Positions 7,533 to 14,311 are shown, counted from the first letter of the stretch. The stretch is 15,709 nucleotides of DNA from an uncultured Lachnospiraceae bacterium (GCA_947177885.1 CAMWWF010000024.1:1-15709); one strand, 5' to 3'. Notes: generated from the sequence alone by a model not told the origin. Translations and numbers: made by a program.

Positions 7533-7832
7533 ATGACGGAAAAGGATAACGGACAGAAATTAAAGCAGGCCATAGCGCTGGAGTATAATCCGGAGGAGGA
7601 TGCCCCCAGAGTCATTGCCAGCGGACGCGGTGTTTTGGCGGAGCGCATCATCGAGAAGGCTCAGGAGAGCAATGTGCCGGTCCACAGGGACGATAAGCTG
7701 GCCGACACTCTGTCAAGGCTGGATATCGGTGATATGATCCCTCCGGAGCTGTACGAGGTGGTGGCGGAGATCCTCATATTTGTGGATTCCATGGATAAAT
7801 TAAAGAGTAAGATGAACAGCGTAAAGAGGTAG
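7533..7832 (+). CDS. YlqH-type FlhB C-terminal-domain protein
   Basis: A 99-residue soluble protein related to the cytoplasmic domain of the type III export switch FlhB/EscU/HrcU. The part KQAIALEYNPEEDAPRVIAS aligns by eye to the FlhB region that follows the NPTH self-cleavage motif, and the rest (GVLAERIIEKAQESNVPVHR, LADTLSRLDIGDMIPPELYE, VVAEILIFV) follows the FlhB-C fold, including the IPPELYEVVAE signature. There is no NPTH and no membrane part, so it corresponds to the FlhB fragment after autocleavage. GAGG (7522-7525) stands 7 nt before the ATG. Its stop overlaps the ribosome site of the next gene. The cellular role of such stand-alone proteins is unknown. Bacillus ylqH occupies the equivalent place after ylqG. 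Confidence 0.85.
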   Translation: MTEKDNGQKLKQAIALEYNPEEDAPRVIASGRGVLAERIIEKAQESNVPVHRDDKLADTLSRLDIGDMIPPELYEVVAEILIFVDSMDKLKSKMNSVKR

Positions 7833-7836
7833 ATTT

Positions 7837-8193
7837 TTGAATAAAAGGAAGACTGGAGCAGACAGAGAGGCATTGGCGGCGGAGTATCTCACAGCCCGCG
7901 GGATGTGTGTCAAAGAGCGCAATTTCCAGAGCAGGCAGGGCGAGATAGACATTATAGGTTATCACGACGGCTGTCTGGTGTTTGTGGAGGTAAAGTACCG
8001 CCGCACGGAAGTCTGTGGCTGTGCGGCGGAAGCGGTGGACCGCCGCAAGCAGCGCAGAATATGCCGTGCGGCGGATTACTACAGATATCTGCATCATCTG
8101 GGAGATGACTGTCCTGTGCGGTATGATGTGGTGGCGATCCAGGGAACTGAGATCAGCTGGATCCGGAATGCCTTTTTCCATGTCTATAGATGA
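7837..8193 (+). CDS. YraN/UPF0102 family endonuclease-like protein
   Basis: A 118-residue member of UPF0102, a family with a predicted PD-(D/E)xK nuclease fold (Holliday-junction-resolvase-like) often encoded near rnhB. Visible active-site elements are QGEIDII, with Glu36 and Asp38, and FVEVKYR with Glu51 and Lys53. The N-terminal GADREALAAEYLTARG is also typical (family usually GxxGExxAxxYLxxxG). The start is TTG at 7837: AGAGG (7825-7829) lies 7 nt before it and no ATG fits. The site overlaps the end of the upstream ylqH-type gene (stop at 7830-7832), so translational coupling is likely. Biochemical function is not firmly known for the family; a DNA-processing role is inferred. Confidence 0.9.
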   Translation: MNKRKTGADREALAAEYLTARGMCVKERNFQSRQGEIDIIGYHDGCLVFVEVKYRRTEVCGCAAEAVDRRKQRRICRAADYYRYLHHLGDDCPVRYDVVAIQGTEISWIRNAFFHVYR

Positions 8194-8209
8194 TAAACGG
8201 AGGCAGAGT

Positions 8210-9112
8210 ATGTATCAGATCATACGCACGGGAAAAGACGGCGAAATTGTCAGGCAAAACAGTATTACTTTGGAGGAAAGCGAACAGGAGCTGGAATACC
8301 TTACGTTTCCTTCTTTTGAGGAGAGTGGTCTGACAGAGCATCTGATCACTACCCGGCTGGGAGGGGTCAGCGCAGGAGATCTTGCTACGATGAACCTCAG
8401 CTTCACCCGGGGTGACAGAGAGGAGAATGTAACGGAAAATTTCCGTCGGATAGGCAGGATACTCGGATGCGGACCGGAAGATATGGTGGCTTCCCACCAG
8501 ACCCATACGGTGAACATCCGTCGTGTTACGGCGGCGGACCGGGGAAAGGGAATTGTGCTTTCCCGGGATTATGAAAATATAGACGGGCTGATGACCGATG
8601 AAAAGGGAATTGCGCTGGTGACCTTCTATGCGGACTGTGTGCCGCTGCTTTTTTTAGATCCGGTGCATCATGCCATCGGGCTTGCCCATTCCGGCTGGAG
8701 GGGCACTGTCGGCCGTATGGGACAGCGAATGACGGAGGCCATGGCAGAGACCTTCGGAAGCAGACCCTCGGAGATGATCGCGGCAATAGGCCCCTCCATC
8801 TGCCGGGAATGCTATGAAGTGGGGGAGGATGTGGCGGAACAGTTTTGGCGGATGGCCGGCGGAAGAGAGCGCTACGGTGAAGTTGTGACACCGGGGAAGA
8901 GGGAAGGGAAGTACCAGCTTGATCTGTGGCAGGCCAACAGGCTGATCCTGGAAGAGGCGGGAATACCGCATAACAGCATATCTGTCACGGATATCTGTAC
9001 CTGCCATAACAGCGGCTATCTTTTTTCCCACAGGGGAAGCAACGGACACCGGGGGAATCTGGGAGTTTTCCTCATGCTGAAAGGATCTTTAAGGGATGGT
9101 GTGCACCCTTAA
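8210..9112 (+). CDS. pgeF: Purine nucleoside phosphorylase PgeF (YfiH/YlmD, 'polyphenol oxidase' family)
   Basis: A 300-residue protein of the family long annotated as laccase-like, later shown to phosphorylyse or deaminate purine nucleosides such as adenosine and inosine. Zinc-ligand motifs are visible: His99 in SHQTHTV, Cys143 in ADCVPLL and His160 in AHSGWRG. Other family signatures are IDGLMTDEKGIALVTFYADC, IGPSICRECYEVG and the C-terminal CTCHNSGYLFSHRG. The ATG at 8210 follows GGAGG (8199-8203) at 6 nt; the frame stays open further upstream into yraN, but that extension lacks a ribosome site. It is the last gene before the two-component system, 16 nt after the yraN stop. A hairpin overlaps its stop codon. 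Confidence 0.93.
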   Translation: MYQIIRTGKDGEIVRQNSITLEESEQELEYLTFPSFEESGLTEHLITTRLGGVSAGDLATMNLSFTRGDREENVTENFRRIGRILGCGPEDMVASHQTHTVNIRRVTAADRGKGIVLSRDYENIDGLMTDEKGIALVTFYADCVPLLFLDPVHHAIGLAHSGWRGTVGRMGQRMTEAMAETFGSRPSEMIAAIGPSICRECYEVGEDVAEQFWRMAGGRERYGEVVTPGKREGKYQLDLWQANRLILEEAGIPHNSISVTDICTCHNSGYLFSHRGSNGHRGNLGVFLMLKGSLRDGVHP

Positions 9113-9114
9113 GG
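9087..9114 (+). other. Hairpin overlapping the pgeF stop codon
   Basis: CTTTAAGGG (9087-9095) pairs with CCCTTAAGG (9106-9114) over 9 bp, one pair being G-U, with a 10-nt loop. It lacks a following T-run, so it would be only a weak terminator; it may instead protect the 3' end of the operon mRNA. Confidence 0.4.
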
Positions 9115-9149
9115 AAATCTTCATAAAATTCCCATTGAACTATTAAAAA

Positions 9150-9200
9150 AAATCTGCTTAACTATTTAATATCAAAAGATGTGCCAGACGGCGCAGATTT
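9150..9200. repeat. Inverted repeat upstream of the response regulator
   Basis: AAATCTGC (9150-9157) and GCAGATTT (9193-9200) form a perfect 8-bp inverted repeat with a 35-nt spacer. Its right arm ends just before the extended -10 of the two-component operon. It could be an operator or RNA stem; it is long-spaced, so chance is possible. Confidence 0.4.
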
Positions 9201-9201
9201 G

Positions 9202-9210
9202 TGATATAAA
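9202..9210 (+). promoter_or_regulatory. Extended -10 promoter of the two-component operon
   Basis: TGA followed by TATAAA (9205-9210) is an extended -10 with five of six bases matching, 24 nt before the response regulator ATG. No good -35 is present at 17 bp. A weaker alternative is TTGAAC (9135-9140) with TTAACT (9158-9163) at 17 bp. Confidence 0.45.
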
Positions 9211-9234
9211 GTGACAGGAAGTGAGAGAGGAATT

Positions 9235-9927
9235 ATGGCGAATATACTGGTTTGTGATGATGACAGGGAAATTGTGGATGCCATTGAGATTTACTTAAGT
9301 CAGGATGGAAATAGGATCTTTAAGGCTTATGACGGAGAGCAGGCGATCGAACTGATGAAAAAGGAAGATATACAGCTCCTGATCATGGATATCATGATGC
9401 CCAAACTGGATGGCATCCGTGCCACTTTGAAGATCCGGGAATACAGCAGCATTCCCATCATCATTTTATCGGCAAAATCTGAGGACACAGACAAGATACT
9501 GGGATTGAACATCGGTGCCGATGATTACATTACAAAGCCTTTTAATCCGCTGGAGCTGGCTGCCAGAGTGAAGTCAAACCTGAGGCGCTATACGTCCCTG
9601 GGAAGCCTGAATATGGACAATAAGGCCATCTATCAGGTGGGAGGACTGGTGATCAACGATGAGACCAAGCAGGTTACGGTGGATGATGAGCCGGTAAAGA
9701 TGACGCCGATCGAATATAATATCCTGTTACTTCTGGTAAAAAACCAGGGAAGAGTTTTTTCCATCGATCAGATTTACGAGAGTATATGGAATGAGAATGC
9801 CATAGGCGCGGACAACACGGTGGCCGTCCATATCAGGCATATCAGGGAGAAAATAGAGATCAATCCCAAGGAACCCAGATATCTGAAAGTGGTATGGGGA
9901 GTCGGTTATAAAATAGACAAACAGTAG
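9235..9927 (+). CDS. OmpR/PhoB-family response regulator
   Basis: A 230-residue DNA-binding response regulator. The receiver domain (1-120) has the acidic pocket CDDD (7-10), phosphoacceptor Asp52 in LLIMDIMMPKLDG, Ser79 in IIILSAKSED and Lys101 in YITKPFNPLEL. The winged-helix effector domain (about 130-230) contains MTPIEYNILLLLVKNQGRVF and the recognition-helix region TVAVHIRHIREKIE, ending in the KVVWGVGYK wing. The ATG at 9235 was chosen because GAGAGG lies directly upstream and the receiver domain begins at residue 2; a GTG at 9211 would add eight residues of no known fold. The kinase gene follows 13 nt after the stop, so the two form an operon. The sequence is of the VanR/WalR type, but the target genes cannot be predicted. 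Confidence 0.95.
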   Translation: MANILVCDDDREIVDAIEIYLSQDGNRIFKAYDGEQAIELMKKEDIQLLIMDIMMPKLDGIRATLKIREYSSIPIIILSAKSEDTDKILGLNIGADDYITKPFNPLELAARVKSNLRRYTSLGSLNMDNKAIYQVGGLVINDETKQVTVDDEPVKMTPIEYNILLLLVKNQGRVFSIDQIYESIWNENAIGADNTVAVHIRHIREKIEINPKEPRYLKVVWGVGYKIDKQ

Positions 9928-9940
9928 GAATCGGAGAAAT

Positions 9941-12706
9941 ATGAAGAAAACTGCAGGGAAGAGTACATTGAAGAGGATTGGTATCGAGCTGTTGCAGCAT
10001 TTTCTGGCTGTCCTCATGTCGATAGCGGCGGCAGGGCTTCTGTTGAATTCATATGTTGAGGTGGAATCGATCGACGGACCTCAGGTCTATAAGTTCTTTC
10101 CCTTTGAGACGGATCAGGAATTTGAAGAGTCGGAGGTCTTCCACGATCTGTTTCGCAATGCGGTGTCCGATATCACTCAGCTGGTGATGATCAAAGGGCA
10201 GCTGGAGACGGATGGCGTGTTCGATCCTACCAGGAAAATCGACGTGACAAAGTATGCGTCCCAATTGAGCGAGGATAATCAGTGCCCGTTGACCGTGGTC
10301 TATGAGCTGGATGATCTGATCAAATGGGGAAAATCAGATGTAGAATATACGGATCGCATTATGAGCATGTCTGAGTTCGTAAATTACTTCGGCAATGTGA
10401 TCTATGTGGAAAATTTTGGCCTGGACGAGGCCGGACAGCTCTATTTCGCCGGGTTTAATAAGGTGGTCAGGGAAGAGAAGAAGCAGAGCGACAGCGTTGT
10501 TCTCAAGGCGGAGGAGCAGGACGGGGAGGCAGATGAGGAAACGGATGAAGAAGTCGATCCGGAGCGGCAACTGCTTTTAGAGGAATTTGGAAAGTGTCCG
10601 CAGGAACAGCTGGAAGATATGGTGTACTTCTATATCATAAGCCAGGAGATTGATGGTATCAGGACATCCAGAGAAGATGACGGGAAATACTCCATCTCCC
10701 TTCCCCTGCTGAACTGCCGCTATGAGACTGTCGATGGGGAAAAGCAGTTGTTTTCCTATGCGGATAACTGGATCGACTACATGAAGCTGCAGGAGAATGT
10801 GGCTGTGTCCGTGAGGCAGCTCACATTGAATTACCAGCGTTATCAGGTATGCAATGAGGCCTACAAAGAGGGAAACAGTAATATAAAATATATGGTCCGC
10901 ATGATGACGGACGATGGCATGTGTACTTACACGAATGTCTCCAGTCTGGCAGAGATGGAAGATAATAATGTGACAGAATTTTTCTCCGAGTACAGAAGAT
11001 ATCTGATCTATTATCCGGACAGTCTGGTGTTCATGGGAAATACGATCCTCAGCGAGGAAGAGATCGATCGGTATATCAGTGTCTATGACTATGCTTATCC
11101 TGATACCACACATATCTGGCTGGGCATAGACACCGGTTACGGAGTGCGGGAGGATGTCTTCTACAACGCAGCAACAGTCTATAACAGCATTGTTCCCAAT
11201 GTGGGAAAAGTCGCAGCAGGAATTATCGTGCTTGCGGTTATGTGGCTGGCTCTCGGCCTGTATCTGACGGTGACCGCGGGAGTTACTGTCAATGAGGAGG
11301 GGGAGCGGGTCGAAACACTGAACCGTTTTGACCGTCTTTGGACGGAGGTAAGCCTGCTGCTGGCGTTGGGGCTGGTGTATGGCGGTTATCTGGGGTATAT
11401 GATGCTCCGGGGAATGAGCGGTACGGAGGGAGTGATCCTTTCGGAACTCTGGGGAATTCAGCTGACCAGATTATACCAGTACGGAGTGTTTGCGGTATAT
11501 GGCGTATATGTCAGTGTTTCTTTCGGACTGATCTGGTACAGCCTGGTGCGCAGGATAAAGTGCGGAAATCTCTGGTCGGACAGCTTTCTGCATCGGCTTG
11601 GTGTGGAAATCCGCAACATACTGATATTTGTATTCCGCAACAAGAATTCCGTGATCAGTACTCTGATCCCCTATAACCTGTTCCTGTTTGCCAATCTGAT
11701 CGGAGTGCTTGCCATCTGCAGTTTCCGTCAGGAACGGATAATTGCCGGATTGATCCTGGCAGGCATCATATTATTTGACGGTCTGGTAGGCGTGCTTCTG
11801 TTCAAGCGCAGTGCGGAACAGGTGGAGATCGTGGAAGGCATCAACAAAATACGTGACGGAGAGGTGGAGTTTAAGCTTGCCACGGATAATCTGCATGGCG
11901 CCAGCAGGGAAATGGCAGACGCGGTGAACAATATCGGAGAGGGGATCCGAAAAGCGGTCAAGACCAGCATGAAGGATGAGCAGATGAAGACGGATCTGAT
12001 CACGAATGTTTCCCATGACATCAAGACGCCTCTGACTTCCATCATCAATTATGTGGATCTGCTGAAGCGTCTGAAAATAGAGCAGGAACCTGCAAAGAGT
12101 TATATCAGTATTCTGGACAACAAGGCACAGCGCCTGAAACAGTTGACGGATGATCTGGTGGAGGCATCCAAAATCTCATCCGGAAACATCGAGCTGAACA
12201 AGGAAAAACTGAATCTGACAGAGTTGATCAATCAGAGCCTGGGTGAATTTTCCGAGAAGCTGGAAGAACAGAACCTGCAGGTGGTATTGGGGAACAACAG
12301 CAGCCCGGCCTTTATCTATGCGGACAGCCGCAGAATGTGGCGCGTGGTGGAGAATCTGTTCAACAATATCTGCAAATATGCCATGGAAGGCACCCGCGTC
12401 TATGTGGATATGCTGGCAGAGGACGGCAGAATAGGTGTGTCATTTAAAAATATCTCCAAGCAGCAGATGAATATCAGTCCTGAGGAGCTGACGGAGAGAT
12501 TTATTCGGGGCGATTCCTCCAGATCTACGGAGGGAAGCGGACTGGGCCTGTCCATCGCCCAGAGTCTGGTGCAGGTACAGGGAGGCAGCTTTCGGATCTA
12601 TCTGGACGGGGATCTGTTCAAGATCATGATAGATTTTCCGGAGTATGCGGATACGGAGGAATCGAACCGGCAGGATACACCGGGAACGGATGCAGTGACG
12701 GGATGA
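9941..12706 (+). CDS. Large multi-pass sensor histidine kinase
   Basis: A 921-residue membrane sensor kinase, the likely partner of the preceding regulator. Topology by hydrophobicity: TM1 about 17-37, an extracytoplasmic region of about 385 residues, then TM2 about 423-444, TM3 470-490, TM4 512-535, TM5 571-595 and TM6 600-622; this places the kinase in the cytoplasm. A HAMP-like linker (about 625-670) precedes the H-box NVSHDIKTPLTSI with phosphoacceptor His692. The ATPase domain shows the N-box near 801-815 (VVENLFNNICKY), an F-box ERFIRGDSSR and a G2 loop GSGLGLSIA at about 865-873. The usual DxGxG G1 motif is replaced by FKNISKQQMN, a pattern I associate with a Clostridia kinase clade. 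An acidic stretch (about 177-210) lies within the sensor region. The ATG follows GGAG in the 13-nt gap. The ligand is unknown. Confidence 0.92.
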   Translation: MKKTAGKSTLKRIGIELLQHFLAVLMSIAAAGLLLNSYVEVESIDGPQVYKFFPFETDQEFEESEVFHDLFRNAVSDITQLVMIKGQLETDGVFDPTRKIDVTKYASQLSEDNQCPLTVVYELDDLIKWGKSDVEYTDRIMSMSEFVNYFGNVIYVENFGLDEAGQLYFAGFNKVVREEKKQSDSVVLKAEEQDGEADEETDEEVDPERQLLLEEFGKCPQEQLEDMVYFYIISQEIDGIRTSREDDGKYSISLPLLNCRYETVDGEKQLFSYADNWIDYMKLQENVAVSVRQLTLNYQRYQVCNEAYKEGNSNIKYMVRMMTDDGMCTYTNVSSLAEMEDNNVTEFFSEYRRYLIYYPDSLVFMGNTILSEEEIDRYISVYDYAYPDTTHIWLGIDTGYGVREDVFYNAATVYNSIVPNVGKVAAGIIVLAVMWLALGLYLTVTAGVTVNEEGERVETLNRFDRLWTEVSLLLALGLVYGGYLGYMMLRGMSGTEGVILSELWGIQLTRLYQYGVFAVYGVYVSVSFGLIWYSLVRRIKCGNLWSDSFLHRLGVEIRNILIFVFRNKNSVISTLIPYNLFLFANLIGVLAICSFRQERIIAGLILAGIILFDGLVGVLLFKRSAEQVEIVEGINKIRDGEVEFKLATDNLHGASREMADAVNNIGEGIRKAVKTSMKDEQMKTDLITNVSHDIKTPLTSIINYVDLLKRLKIEQEPAKSYISILDNKAQRLKQLTDDLVEASKISSGNIELNKEKLNLTELINQSLGEFSEKLEEQNLQVVLGNNSSPAFIYADSRRMWRVVENLFNNICKYAMEGTRVYVDMLAEDGRIGVSFKNISKQQMNISPEELTERFIRGDSSRSTEGSGLGLSIAQSLVQVQGGSFRIYLDGDLFKIMIDFPEYADTEESNRQDTPGTDAVTG

Positions 12707-12743
12707 GAAGCGGGAAAGTAAGAAGCGATAAAGTAAGAAGCGG
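12706..12743 (+). repeat. Short 15-bp tandem repeat after the kinase gene
   Basis: AGAAGCGGGAAAGTA (12706-12720) is followed by AGAAGCGATAAAGTA (12721-12735) and a partial copy AGAAGCGG (12736-12743). The units differ at two bases. The array begins at the last base of the kinase stop codon. Confidence 0.75.
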
Positions 12744-12781
12744 AATATACGGCGGTAACAGATACAGCGACAGAATAAGAA

Positions 12782-12816
12782 AAAGCCCCTGCATAAATAT
12801 AACATGCGGGGGCTTT
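12782..12816. terminator. Bidirectional terminator between convergent kinase and prs genes
   Basis: AAAGCCCCTGCAT (12782-12794) pairs with ATGCGGGGGCTTT (12804-12816): 13 bp with one G-U pair (read on the plus strand) and a 9-nt loop. On the minus strand the stem is followed by a run of Ts broken by single bases, a good terminator for prs; on the plus strand the T-run is only three long. Confidence 0.9.
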
Positions 12817-12840
12817 GCGTTATCCTTATCCGGCCGAAAG

Positions 12841-14031
12841 TCACAGCTGCATTAACAGCCGTTTGTTGTACGCTGTTACAATATCCTGAATCTTTTCCGT
12901 GGTTGCCAGTGTGTTTGTGAGGGACACGTCGTGGTTCATGAAGTCGATCAGAGAGGCTATGAATTTGCTCATATCGGCTTCAATAAAGTAGGGCTTGTCG
13001 TACAGCTCAGGCGGGAGATAGGTCAGATCCGTGGTCACTACTTTGTCAAAATACCCCTGTTCATAGGCTTTGTCAAAGGCTTTGAGGCCGTCGGTAAAGA
13101 GCCCGAAGGTACAACAGATAAAGACCCTGCGCGCGTTCATCGCCTTAAGCTGCTTGGCCGTGTCCAGCATGCTTCCACCGGAAGATATCATATCGTCGAT
13201 GATGATGATATCCTTGCCGTCGATATTATCACCCAGAAATTCATGAGCCACAATGGGATTCTTGCCATTCACCATGGTAGAGTAATCCCGTCTCTTATAG
13301 AACATTCCGGTATCTACTCCCAGGACAGTGGCAAAGTAGATAGCGCGGTCCAACGCACCCTCGTCAGGACTGATCACGATCAGGTGTTCCTTGTCCACGA
13401 TCAGGTCATCCTCGTAGTTTAGCAATGCCTTGATGAACTGATAGGGGGGCGTGAAATTGTCAAAGCCGCTCAGGGGAGTGGCGTTCTGTACCCTGGGATC
13501 GTGAGCGTCAAAGGTGATAAAGTTGTTGACACCCATATCCCGCATCTCCTCCAGTGCGTAAGCGCAGTCCAGGGACTCCCTGCCGTTTCGCTTATGCTGT
13601 CTGCCCTCATAGAGGAAGGGCATGATCACATTGATGCGGCGCGCTTTGCCATTACATGCGGAAATGACACGTTTTAAGTCCTGATAGTGGTCATCGGGGG
13701 ACATATGATTGATATAACCGTTCATTTCATAAGTAATACTGTGATTGCAGACATCCACCAGCAGAAAGAGATCCTTGCCGCGGATGGATTCGTCGAAAAT
13801 AGCCTTTGCTTCGCCGCTTCCGAAACGGGGAGTGGAGAAGTGTACCAGATAATCATTTTCGATATACCCGTGAAAAGCGGGATCGTTTTTTACTTTATCA
13901 TTGCGAATGTTTTTGCGGAATTCAACCATGTAATTGTTGATCCGGTGTCCCATGCGCTCCGCAGAGGGCAGGGCGGCGATCTTCAGAGGGGCGACAGGCA
14001 TAGCGTTTTCCAGTTCACGTAAATTAGGCAT
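12841..14031 (-). CDS. prs: Ribose-phosphate pyrophosphokinase (PRPP synthetase), long divergent form
   Basis: A 396-residue enzyme making PRPP from ribose 5-phosphate and ATP for purine, pyrimidine, His and Trp synthesis. It has the double phosphoribosyltransferase-like fold of the family but diverges from classic Prs (about 315 aa). Recognisable parts are MPFLYEGRQHKRNGRESLDC (137-156, ATP-site region, usually PYxRQDR), FDAHDPRVQN (174-183, usually DLH), ISPDEGALDRA (220-230), the flexible-loop KRR at 246-248 and the PRPP-binding motif DIIIIDDMISSGGSML (274-289), where the classic DTGGT reads SSGGS. The N-terminal ~55 residues are extra. The ATG at 14031 (minus strand) has GGAGG (14042-14038) 6 nt upstream; an open extension to 14133 has no ribosome site. 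It may be a second prs, as Lachnospiraceae often carry more than one. Transcription starts from a strong promoter with a long leader. Confidence 0.93.
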   Translation of the reverse strand: MPNLRELENAMPVAPLKIAALPSAERMGHRINNYMVEFRKNIRNDKVKNDPAFHGYIENDYLVHFSTPRFGSGEAKAIFDESIRGKDLFLLVDVCNHSITYEMNGYINHMSPDDHYQDLKRVISACNGKARRINVIMPFLYEGRQHKRNGRESLDCAYALEEMRDMGVNNFITFDAHDPRVQNATPLSGFDNFTPPYQFIKALLNYEDDLIVDKEHLIVISPDEGALDRAIYFATVLGVDTGMFYKRRDYSTMVNGKNPIVAHEFLGDNIDGKDIIIIDDMISSGGSMLDTAKQLKAMNARRVFICCTFGLFTDGLKAFDKAYEQGYFDKVVTTDLTYLPPELYDKPYFIEADMSKFIASLIDFMNHDVSLTNTLATTEKIQDIVTAYNKRLLMQL

Positions 14032-14260
14032 AGTAATCCTCCAAGTGTAATGTGCAGCCTCACGGAATCTGCCCCGCATCTGCCTCTGTGGCTGGTCTCC
14101 CGCGGGCAATGGGCCAGGTAGACGTGCTTGCACGTATATTTGGCGAATGCCGCGAGGGCGGAGAGATTCTGAGAGTTTACAGGTTATGTTTCATGGCTGA
14201 AAGGATGATCTGCTTTCGTTCACACATGCCATTGAACCGATATGAGTGAACGGCACTACT
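14032..14260 (-). promoter_or_regulatory. Long structured 5' leader of prs
   Basis: About 228 nt separate the predicted start (near 14259) from the prs ATG and hold no supported gene. Minus-strand RNA could fold several hairpins: CGUUCAC/GUGAACG (14252-14246 with 14223-14217), CCGC/GCGG (14161-14158 with 14153-14150), ACGUG/CACGU (14135-14131 with 14126-14122), CUGG/CCAG (14117-14114 with 14095-14092) and GCAG/CUGC with a GUGA loop (14072-14054). AUGGC in the first loop (14232-14228) can pair with GCCAU (14197-14193), suggesting a pseudoknot. UCUCC (14164-14160) could pair with the ribosome site. I do not recognise a known riboswitch. Confidence 0.45.
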
Positions 14261-14265
14261 TTTAT

Positions 14266-14294
14266 TTTATAACATTATGCTAGTGACACGTCAA
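14266..14294 (-). promoter_or_regulatory. Strong sigma-A type promoter of prs
   Basis: On the minus strand the -35 box TTGACG (14294-14289) and the -10 box TATAAA (14271-14266) are 17 bp apart, each matching the consensus at five of six bases. Transcription would start near 14259. Confidence 0.8.
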
Positions 14295-14311
14295 GAAATT
14301 TATGGTTAAAT
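14283..14311 (+). promoter_or_regulatory. Possible promoter of the DUF512 gene
   Basis: GTGACA (14283-14288) and TTAAAT (14306-14311) are 17 bp apart (5/6 and 4/6 matches to consensus). The -35 box directly abuts the -35 of the divergent prs promoter. It would give a leader of about 80 nt. Confidence 0.4.

Noticed and set aside
8015..8209. A 65-codon upstream extension of the pgeF frame
   Set aside because: It lies wholly inside yraN in another frame, lacks a ribosome site and has no family similarity, whereas GGAGG stands 6 nt before the ATG at 8210.
8210..9112. Reading this gene as a laccase or polyphenol oxidase
   Set aside because: That older label is misleading; the family shows Zn-ligand motifs and purine nucleoside activity rather than multicopper-oxidase motifs.
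9211..9234. GTG start eight codons earlier for the response regulator
   Set aside because: The added residues lie outside the receiver fold, and the ribosome-site-like GAGAGG lies immediately before the ATG at 9235.
12841..14031. Plus-strand ORFs inside prs (for example 12931-13422)
   Set aside because: They are shadows of the well-supported minus-strand gene, with no ribosome site or family match.
14032..14133. A 34-codon N-terminal extension of prs on the minus strand
   Set aside because: No ribosome site precedes it and its composition is atypical; GGAGG directly precedes the ATG at 14031.
14122..14135. 14-bp palindrome ACGTGCTTGCACGT, considered as a transcription factor operator
   Set aside because: It is well downstream of the promoter and makes a good RNA hairpin; a single copy cannot be linked to any regulator.
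14190..14233. A 13-codon ATG ORF in the prs leader (minus strand), considered as an attenuation leader peptide
   Set aside because: No Shine-Dalgarno sequence before it and no run of regulatory codons.
14052..14249. A 65-codon plus-strand ORF antisense to the prs leader
   Set aside because: No ribosome site, no recognisable domain, and the region is better explained as the prs leader.
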